Below are positions 6,355 through 10,991 of a DNA stretch of 10,991 bases, piece after piece. The notes below the pieces were generated by a model, which was not told the DNA's origin, made no database searches, and saw nothing but the letters and a program-made list of their open reading frames with translations. Origin of the DNA: Actinomycetota bacterium (lineage in GTDB: Bacteria; Actinomycetota; Humimicrobiia; Humimicrobiales; Humimicrobiaceae); NCBI GenBank assembly GCA_028696435.1, contig JAQVHC010000018.1, positions 6,583 through 17,573 of the forward strand, in the 5' to 3' direction. Made by a program: the position numbers and the translations under genes. Positions within the stretch are counted from its first letter, which is position 1. The number at the start of each line of letters is the position of its first letter.

Positions 6355-7123
6355 TTCTTGACTTTACAACCCTTGCGGGCATACCTGCAGCTATTGAGAA
6401 AGGAGGGATATCCTTTGATACCACAGCTCCTGCTCCGATAATAGTATCTTCTCCCACTGTTACACCATCAAAAACCATAGTGCCTGCACCTATCCAGCAA
6501 TTTTTTTCTACTTTTATGCCATATGAAGGTTTTTCCTGTTCTGATACAGGAATATCTACTCTTGAATAATCATGCCCACCGCCAATAATATAAACATATG
6601 CAGCAATAAGAGTATTTTCACCTATAACTACCCTGCTCCCTGAAAATATTTCGCTGTTAAATCCGACTACTACATTTTTTTCAAGAACTATGTCACCATT
6701 TTTACAGCTTAATATACTGTTTCTGCCAATAAAAATATTATCTTCCAGAGTAATACCATTATTATCAAGGCCTTTTGCATCAAGAACACAGTAATCATCT
6801 ATTGCAACATTGTCACCTATTGAAATTTTATGGGGATGTCTTACAGTTATTGATTTGCCAAAACTGACTCCTTTGCCTACATTTTTAAACAGAAAAGGAT
6901 AGAATAGGTTTCTGAAAAAGATGCCAATAGCTCCACGCATATCCTGAAACATAAATGTTATTATTTCATATTTTAAAAGGTTCCAGAAACCTTTTTTCCC
7001 TACAAATAAGTCTATATATTTGGCAACCTTTGACTTCTTCTCATCAAAAAGTGCTTTCTGAATCTTGTCTTCATATCTTTCTTTTTTTTCTTCTATTTCT
7101 TTTTCTTCTTCTATCTTAATCAA
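6350..7123 (-). CDS. Hexapeptide-repeat (left-handed beta-helix) O-acetyltransferase
   Basis: It encodes 257 residues. From about residue 83 to 240 the protein shows the isoleucine/valine-based six-residue periodicity of left-handed beta-helix acyltransferases (for example SIGDNVAI, IVLEKNVVVG, VVIGEN). The likely catalytic histidine is in GGGHDYS (181-187). The C-terminus, GAGTMVFDGVTVGEDTIIG through AAGMPARVVK, is the standard maltose/galactoside/serine-acetyltransferase-like end. The expected role is acetyl-CoA-dependent O-acetylation of a sugar in a surface glycan. The N-terminal 80 residues hold a charged coiled-coil-like stretch (IEEEKEIEEKKERYEDKI) and a hydrophobic patch (about 65-80) that may touch the membrane. 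The start is uncertain: TTG at 7123 has AAAGGGG immediately against it, and no Met or other common start codon follows until residue 58. The acceptor is unknown. Confidence 0.85.
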   Translation of the reverse strand: MIKIEEEKEIEEKKERYEDKIQKALFDEKKSKVAKYIDLFVGKKGFWNLLKYEIITFMFQDMRGAIGIFFRNLFYPFLFKNVGKGVSFGKSITVRHPHKISIGDNVAIDDYCVLDAKGLDNNGITLEDNIFIGRNSILSCKNGDIVLEKNVVVGFNSEIFSGSRVVIGENTLIAAYVYIIGGGHDYSRVDIPVSEQEKPSYGIKVEKNCWIGAGTMVFDGVTVGEDTIIGAGAVVSKDIPPFSIAAGMPARVVKSRK

Positions 7124-7347
7124 CCCCTTTACAATTCAACAAAGTTTAAAAGATTTAAGCTTTTCCTGCAATACGCTGAATACAAATTAATTAACACGAT
7201 GCAACAAACCAGACAATTCTCAAAGTCCGATTCAATAACAGCAAAAAGCATTTTTTCTTAAGACGAATATAATTTTAATTAGTTTATCATAAAAACTTTA
7301 GCCTTTTTAACCCTGTGGAGGTATATAAAAACAGCACGTCAAAATCA

Positions 7348-7382
7348 GTATACCTGTATGCCGGTTGCAGCATATCGTATAC
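7348..7382 (-). terminator. Imperfect 35-nt hairpin after the radical SAM gene
   Basis: GTATAC (7348-7353) pairs with GTATAC (7377-7382). Inside it TATGC (7357-7361) pairs with GCATA (7370-7374), around an 8-base loop, with a 3/2 internal bulge. It begins about 20 bases after the radical SAM stop on the minus strand. Only TTTT follows, so as an intrinsic terminator it is weak. It could instead protect the mRNA 3' end. Confidence 0.4.
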
Positions 7383-7402
7383 ATTATATTTATCCAGCAT
7401 TT

Positions 7403-8593
7403 TTATTCCATTAAATTATCTCTTAAAAAAATTTTTAAATATTCCAGAGGAATGCCCATAAAAGTTTTTCTCCTGATTCTATCACAGTCCCTGCATGGAA
7501 TTATATTATCAATTTTATCAATCCTGCCATATCCAAACCTTTTTCTCATATCCCTTATAACTGCACCATTAAAAATCTCTTCTATCTTTTCTCTGCCAGC
7601 ATCTCCCAGATATATTTTTCCTTCAAAATCCTGTGGGCATAAAAAAACCCGGCCATCATAAAACACGGTGAGCGAATACCAGGGGAAAGTGCAGCATGCA
7701 TATTTTTTAATACCTGTTCCCTCTTTTGTCTCTATTTCTGCTTCTATCTCCGTTTTTATCCCTGCTTTTGCCTCTTTTTTTACTTCTGCTTTTACTTCCG
7801 TTTCTACCTCTGGTTTTGCTTCTGCTTCTTCCTCTGCTTTTTCAGCTTCTGTGATTTCATTATTTATTTTGTCAATCGTAAGAAGCCCTCCCCAGTTATG
7901 TGGTTTTCTTACTACTATTTTATCAAGAGGAAGGCCTTTGAAATTCTCAAGAAAAGCTTTTTCCTGTTCTGCGCTTTTTTGTTCTACCCCTTTGTGTTTC
8001 ACTCCCTTATGTTCCGGTGTTTCTTTACAGAATAATGCCTCTCCGTCCTGTATAACCTGGATAATAGTATATGGTTTTTTTGATTTTAAATCTTTTTTGA
8101 CTTCAAGAAAATCAATTATATTAGCAAGACTCTTCTCAAATATGGCACCGGTCCTGTTTTTTTCATATTCCTCTTTTGTAAATCCATCAAACGAGAAGGA
8201 GATTAAATCCAGACCGGCCATTATCATCTTTCTATCGATTTCTCTATCCATTAGAGTAGCATTGGTATGTATTCTGGTTTTAACCCCCTTTTTATTTGCA
8301 TAAGCAATCATTGGTATTATATTTTTATTTAGCAGGGGCTCCCCTCTATGAAATAAGTTAACATCATGGACTTTACCTGTAACTTCATCAATTATTTTTT
8401 TATACAGACTAACTTCCATATCGCCTTTTTCACAGGCAGACAGATTTTTATTGACACAAAAGCGGCAGCTCAAATTACACCTGCTGGACACCTCTATCCA
8501 TAACCTTATGGGAAAATAACTGCAACTTTCCTTCTTAAACCAGAAATTTGTAGAAATTCTGAAAAGATCAAAAACATGATTTAACTTATTCAT
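7403..8593 (-). CDS. Radical SAM protein with C-terminal SPASM-like cysteine cluster and repeat linker
   Basis: It encodes 396 residues. The radical SAM motif is SRCNLSCRFC (Cys39, Cys43, Cys46), binding the 4Fe-4S cluster that splits S-adenosylmethionine. FHRGEPLLN (81-89, GEP motif), RIHTNAT (107-113) and SFSFDGF (132-138) follow as usual for the barrel. The C-terminal part (299-375), with Cys300/301, YDGRVFLCP (Cys319), LGDAG, and PCRDC (Cys367, Cys370), resembles a SPASM/Twitch auxiliary-cluster domain with fewer cysteines than full SPASM. Between them, residues 194-213 and 261-292 are made of two different tandem repeats, not expected in the family. ATG at 8593 has a weak Shine-Dalgarno. 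It is 22 bp downstream of the GT2 in the operon with the SDR epimerase. Reaction and substrate are unknown; I infer action on a lipid-linked sugar or glycan, but a peptide substrate is equally open. Confidence 0.85.
   Translation of the reverse strand: MNKLNHVFDLFRISTNFWFKKESCSYFPIRLWIEVSSRCNLSCRFCVNKNLSACEKGDMEVSLYKKIIDEVTGKVHDVNLFHRGEPLLNKNIIPMIAYANKKGVKTRIHTNATLMDREIDRKMIMAGLDLISFSFDGFTKEEYEKNRTGAIFEKSLANIIDFLEVKKDLKSKKPYTIIQVIQDGEALFCKETPEHKGVKHKGVEQKSAEQEKAFLENFKGLPLDKIVVRKPHNWGGLLTIDKINNEITEAEKAEEEAEAKPEVETEVKAEVKKEAKAGIKTEIEAEIETKEGTGIKKYACCTFPWYSLTVFYDGRVFLCPQDFEGKIYLGDAGREKIEEIFNGAVIRDMRKRFGYGRIDKIDNIIPCRDCDRIRRKTFMGIPLEYLKIFLRDNLME
7718..7813 (-). repeat. In-frame 12-bp minisatellite, 8 degenerate copies
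   Basis: Within the radical SAM gene, residues 261-292 read as eight tetrapeptides: PEVE, TEVK, AEVK, KEAK, AGIK, TEIE, AEIE, TKEG. The DNA unit is close to RCRGARRTARAA (12 bp) on the minus strand. The Glu/Lys-rich stretch upstream (246-260) has a looser similar rhythm. It would form a flexible or helical charged linker between the SAM barrel and the C-terminal cluster. Copy number may vary between strains without breaking the frame. Confidence 0.75.
7955..8014 (-). repeat. In-frame 15-bp tandem repeat, 4 degenerate copies
   Basis: Residues 194-213 of the radical SAM protein read EHKGV, KHKGV, EQKSA, EQEKA. Each is five codons, and the first two DNA copies are most alike. It is distinct in unit length and sequence from the 12-bp repeat 140 bp further on. 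It lies just after the predicted SAM barrel, before the conserved-looking block at 214-245. Confidence 0.65.
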
Positions 8594-8615
8594 TGCAAAT
8601 TCGTTTCTACTTCGG

Positions 8616-9596
8616 TTATTTCAGAAGTGTTTCTCTTATTGTATAAGTAGCTTCTTTACCAACTTCATGATGGATACGCATAAGGATCTCAGCAAGAAGC
8701 CCCATTGTGATTAACTGTATACCTATAAATATCATAAATATTGATAGAATAAAGAGAGGCCTATCGGAAAGCGGCACTTTGAAAAAAACCCTCATTATAA
8801 TCAAATAAACTGTCAGGATAAAACCAACTGTAGATGAAAATAAGCCCAGAAGTCCAAATATCTGTATTGGCTTTTGTGAATAGCTTAAAAAAAATTTTAC
8901 TGTCATTATATCAAGAATGACTTTTATTGTTCTGGAGATTCCATACTTCGATTTTCCATATTTTCTGCTGTGGTGCCTTACTGGAACTTCTGCAACACTT
9001 ACTCCCATCCAGCTTGCTATAGCCGGGATATACCGGTGCATCTCTCCATACAGTTCAATGTTCTTTACAACTTCTTTCCTGTATGCCTTTAGGGTGCATC
9101 CATAATCATGAAGATGGACTCCCGTAAGTTTGGAAATTATTTTATTTGCAACCATTGAAGGAAATTTTCTGGTAAGTGCCTTATCTTTTCTGTTTACACG
9201 CCATCCACTTACAATATCATATCCTTCATTTATCTTTTCAAGCAGTAGTGGTATATCGCGAGGGTCGTTCTGTAAATCTGCATCCAGTGTTACTATTATA
9301 TCCCCCTTAGCAAAATCAAAACCCGCACTCAGGGCTGCCGTCTGCCCAAAATTTCTTCTAAATCTTATTACTTTGAATAAATTATTTTTCTCATGTATTT
9401 TTTTTAGCTCATCAAAAGTGCCATCTGTACTTCCGTCATCAATAAGAAGCACTTCATACTTTAAAGGCATTTCAGAAAGAGTTTTATCAAGTTCTTCATA
9501 TAGTTTTGGGATACTCTCCCTTTCATTATAAACAGGAATAACAATAGATAAATCAATGCCATTATCGGATGCAGTTTTTTTTGAAACCTTATTCAT
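8616..9596 (-). CDS. GT2 family polyprenyl-phosphate sugar transferase (ArnC/GtrB-like)
   Basis: It encodes 326 residues with a GT-A domain followed by two membrane spans. Motifs: LSIVIPVYNE (16-25), LIDDGSTDGT (51-60), FRRNFGQTAALSAG (79-92), the metal-binding LDADLQNDP (104-112), YGCTLKAYR (165-173), and RKYGKSKYG (211-219), a basic motif typical of GtrB/ArnC/DPMS enzymes. The C-terminal spans are at about 246-271 and 281-306. The expected reaction is transfer of a sugar from its nucleotide to undecaprenyl phosphate at the cytoplasmic face. Its ATG overlaps the end of the SDR epimerase gene by 8 bp, so the epimerase may supply its donor. If that donor is UDP-galacturonate, the enzyme would resemble RgtE of rhizobia; this is inference. 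It is more ArnC-like than the plus-strand GT2 at 2937, so the two probably use different sugars. Confidence 0.88.
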   Translation of the reverse strand: MNKVSKKTASDNGIDLSIVIPVYNERESIPKLYEELDKTLSEMPLKYEVLLIDDGSTDGTFDELKKIHEKNNLFKVIRFRRNFGQTAALSAGFDFAKGDIIVTLDADLQNDPRDIPLLLEKINEGYDIVSGWRVNRKDKALTRKFPSMVANKIISKLTGVHLHDYGCTLKAYRKEVVKNIELYGEMHRYIPAIASWMGVSVAEVPVRHHSRKYGKSKYGISRTIKVILDIMTVKFFLSYSQKPIQIFGLLGLFSSTVGFILTVYLIIMRVFFKVPLSDRPLFILSIFMIFIGIQLITMGLLAEILMRIHHEVGKEATYTIRETLLK

Positions 9597-10557
9597 TTAA
9601 TAAGCCTTCTTCTTTTTTCTCTTTATACCACTTTATAAACTTAATGAGACCATCTCTGATATTTGTTTCAGGGGAATATTCTAACATTTTTTTTGCTTTT
9701 CCAATATCTGCATAAGTCATAAAGACATCACCCGGCTGACTATCCATAAACTTTAAATTTGCCCTGCTACCTGTAATTTCTTCAATTAACCTGACAAGCT
9801 TTATTAACTTTATCGGGTTTGAGTTCCCCAGGTTAATAATCTCAAAACCATTTACCCTATCAAGACTATTTATTATACCCGAAATTATGTCATCAATGTA
9901 AGTATAATCCCTTGAAGAAGATCCATTGCCATAAATTTCTACCAGCCCTCCATTAAGTATCTGCCTGGTAAATTTATGAATCGCCATTTCCGGCCTCTGG
10001 CGTGGCCCATAAACTGTAAAAAACCTGAAACAAAAAACAGGTATTTTAAATAGATTGTAATAGGTGTAGCAGATCAGTTCTCCTGCTCTTTTAGTAGCTG
10101 CGTAGGGAGACACTGGATAGTCCACTCTATCATCTTCTGAAAATGGAACTTTTTTGTTTCCTCCATAAACAGAAGACGAAGAGGCGAAAATTAATTTTGG
10201 GTTATTATATCTCCTGCAACATTCGAGCACGTTCATAGTACCTGTAATATTTACCTTTTCATATAAAAGCGGGTTTTTTATTGACGGCCTCACCCCTGCT
10301 CTTGCCGCCAGATGAATAACAAGCTCTATCTTATTCTCTGAAAAAATTTCGCTGAGCCTGTTTAAGTCGCAGATATCTGTCCTGTATATTTTGAAGTTTT
10401 TATTATTTATGATTCCTGAAATATTATTTTCTTTTAGGATCGGGCTATAAAAATTATCAAAGTTATCAACACAGACTATATTAAATCCAAGGTCTATTAG
10501 TTTCTCGCATAAATGAGAACCGATAAACCCTGCTCCACCTGTTACAAGAATATTCAT
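9589..10557 (-). CDS. NAD-dependent SDR epimerase, UDP-glucuronate 4-epimerase-like
   Basis: It encodes 322 residues from the ATG at 10557; an in-frame TTG three codons upstream (10566) is less likely, because the beta-strand normally starts at MNILVTGG. NAD binding: TGGAGFIGSH (6-15) and VCVDNFDNFY (28-37). The catalytic set is SSSSVYG (126-132) with Tyr152 and Lys156 of YAATK. RFFTVYGPRQRPEMAI (178-193) and GDVFMTYADIGKAKKMLEY (276-294) are the marks of the UDP-glucuronate 4-epimerase (CapI/GAE-like) branch of extended SDRs, so the probable reaction is interconversion of UDP-glucuronate and UDP-galacturonate. Other sugar 4-epimerase or dehydratase activities remain possible. It is the first gene of the operon with the GT2 and radical SAM genes. 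Only a weak GAAAG-type ribosome-binding site is visible. Confidence 0.87.
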   Translation of the reverse strand: MNILVTGGAGFIGSHLCEKLIDLGFNIVCVDNFDNFYSPILKENNISGIINNKNFKIYRTDICDLNRLSEIFSENKIELVIHLAARAGVRPSIKNPLLYEKVNITGTMNVLECCRRYNNPKLIFASSSSVYGGNKKVPFSEDDRVDYPVSPYAATKRAGELICYTYYNLFKIPVFCFRFFTVYGPRQRPEMAIHKFTRQILNGGLVEIYGNGSSSRDYTYIDDIISGIINSLDRVNGFEIINLGNSNPIKLIKLVRLIEEITGSRANLKFMDSQPGDVFMTYADIGKAKKMLEYSPETNIRDGLIKFIKWYKEKKEEGLLNE

Positions 10558-10615
10558 TGCTTTCAATTTCTATAATAATAAATTTAAAAATAAAAATCAT
10601 AAAAAATTTTAACTA

Positions 10616-10621
10616 ATTATA
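10616..10621 (-). promoter_or_regulatory. Possible -10 box of the epimerase operon
   Basis: Minus-strand TATAAT lies about 60 bases before the ATG at 10557. The sequence at -35 is only A/T runs, so support is weak. Confidence 0.25.
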
Positions 10622-10811
10622 CACAAAAAAATTTTTTTTATTAATTATAAATTCATTAACACATAACTATTATGGCCGGTTTAAAATCGGGCCGTTTATA
10701 ATAATAGGTGGTATCTGCAACATATGCCGGCTAAAATAATTAAAATGACCGGAATAAGTACCAGAATATCAGAAAATAAGGCAGCCGGAAAATTCTTATA
10801 CAGTGGTTTAC

Positions 10812-10830
10812 AGGTCAAAAGACCTTTTTT
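10812..10830 (+). terminator. Small hairpin with T-run
   Basis: AGGTC-AAAA-GACCT followed by TTTTT fits a short intrinsic terminator on the plus strand, though a 5-bp stem is marginal. No convincing gene lies upstream on that strand. If real, it might end a small RNA from 10670-10810 or attenuate transcription toward the SDR gene at 10962. Confidence 0.3.
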
Positions 10831-10948
10831 ATTATTCTCAAATGATATAAAATATCTGAGATGATTTTTCTCAAAGAATTTCAAATAATTTAAAAATTTT
10901 ATTTTTTGAATATTCCGAATAAACTTTAAATTTTTAATTTGTTCGAAG

Positions 10949-10955
10949 AAAGGAT
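10949..10955 (+). promoter_or_regulatory. Ribosome-binding site of the second SDR gene
   Basis: AAAGGAT with its AGGA core 7 bases before the TTG at 10962 decides that start. It is among the clearest Shine-Dalgarno sites in the window. Confidence 0.6.
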
Positions 10956-10961
10956 AAAAAA

Positions 10962-10991
10962 TTGAAATTATTAGTGACTGGCGGAACAGGC
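10962..10991 (+). CDS. NAD-dependent epimerase/dehydratase (SDR), first ten codons only
   Basis: The last 30 bases read MKLLVTGGTG from a TTG start, followed by the window edge. This is the first beta-strand and the start of the glycine-rich NAD/NADP loop (TGGTGxxG) of an extended SDR nucleotide-sugar epimerase or dehydratase. The start is supported by AAAGGAT at a good distance. It is divergent from the UDP-glucuronate 4-epimerase-like gene and may supply another nucleotide sugar for the same surface glycan. Its specific reaction cannot be told from ten residues. Confidence 0.7.
   Translation, partial: MKLLVTGGTG

Larger units (their letters stand above)
10558..10961. other. 404-bp divergent spacer with repeated ATG(n)CCGG words
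   Basis: It separates two divergent SDR genes. The half nearest 10558 is almost pure A/T. The segment 10672-10790 is richer in G/C and holds four CCGG tetramers: 10676, 10727, 10749, 10785. The first three sit in similar words: ATGGCCGGTTTAAAAT, ATGCCGGCTAAAAT, ATGACCGGAATAAG. GGTAT (10710-10714) can pair with ATGCC (10724-10728) through a G-T pair. Short frames are open on both strands (10884-10696 minus, 10724-10864 plus), but neither is recognised. A promoter for each direction is expected here. Confidence 0.45.

Noticed and set aside
7365..8303. Two plus-strand open frames (7365-7661 and 7668-8303) opposite the radical SAM gene
   Set aside because: They are antisense to a gene with clear catalytic motifs. 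Their Ser/Phe-rich sequence, including a Ser/Ala/Phe repeat, is the mirror of the minus-strand tandem repeats.
8917..9531. Plus-strand open frames opposite the ArnC-like GT2
   Set aside because: They lie wholly antisense to a well-supported gene, have no ribosome-binding site and show no recognisable domain.
10724..10864. Plus-strand 46-residue frame in the divergent spacer
   Set aside because: It has a poorly spaced GGTGG upstream and no recognised family, and it runs through the hairpin with T-run. There is not enough to call a gene.
10696..10884. Minus-strand 62-residue frame with a hydrophobic C-terminal half
   Set aside because: It has a TTG start without a Shine-Dalgarno. The hydrophobic run can arise by chance in AT-rich DNA, and a plus-strand frame overlaps it. 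It is kept only as part of the spacer description.
1..10991. tRNA, rRNA, CRISPR array, insertion sequence or attachment site
   Set aside because: I found no cloverleaf, no regularly spaced repeat array, no transposase and no terminal inverted repeats by eye. A tRNAscan or ISfinder search would be decisive.

Overview
The window is AT-rich (roughly one third G+C by eye). It carries genes for cell-surface glycan assembly, plus one toxin-antitoxin pair. TAA, TAG and TGA all act as stops. Several genes appear to start with TTG or GTG, Shine-Dalgarno matches are often weak, and spacers are long (150-430 bp) and AT-rich. This fits a low-GC, probably uncultured bacterium. The families also occur in archaea, so the domain of life is not settled from sequence alone. 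I saw no rRNA, tRNA, CRISPR array, transposase or phage gene.

Left part (1-5064). On the minus strand, two half-size EamA/SMR-like membrane proteins (2486-2103 and 2106-1750) overlap by a few bases. They are followed by a large GT-C type membrane glycosyltransferase of the DUF2723 family, cut by the window edge. Divergently, on the plus strand, lies a polyprenyl-phosphate sugar synthase-like GT2 (2937-3896). A 52-residue single-span membrane protein (3893-4051) overlaps its stop codon as ATGA. A UPF0104/AglD-like multi-span membrane protein (5064-4054) faces it, with only two bases between the stop codons. Together these could charge a lipid carrier with a sugar (GT2), flip it (SMR-like pair) and transfer it outside (GT-C enzyme). 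This is the logic of ArnC-ArnE/F-ArnT and GtrB-GtrA-GtrC.

Middle (5214-7123). A vapB-like ribbon-helix-helix antitoxin and a PIN-domain vapC toxin lie on the minus strand with an unusual 87-bp gap. Upstream is a hexapeptide-repeat O-acetyltransferase. AT-rich palindromes surround its 3' end.

Right part (7403-10991). A tight minus-strand operon runs from a UDP-glucuronate 4-epimerase-like SDR through an ArnC/GtrB-like GT2 (8-bp overlap) to a radical SAM protein with a C-terminal cysteine cluster (22-bp gap). The radical SAM protein contains two different in-frame tandem repeats, a 15-bp and a 12-bp unit, between its two iron-sulfur regions. A hairpin lies just past its stop. Divergently, a second SDR begins on the plus strand at 10962 and runs off the window.

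The least ordinary items are the 52-residue protein coupled to the GT2, the radical SAM protein inside a lipid-linked-sugar operon with its minisatellite linker, and the repeat-bearing spacers.
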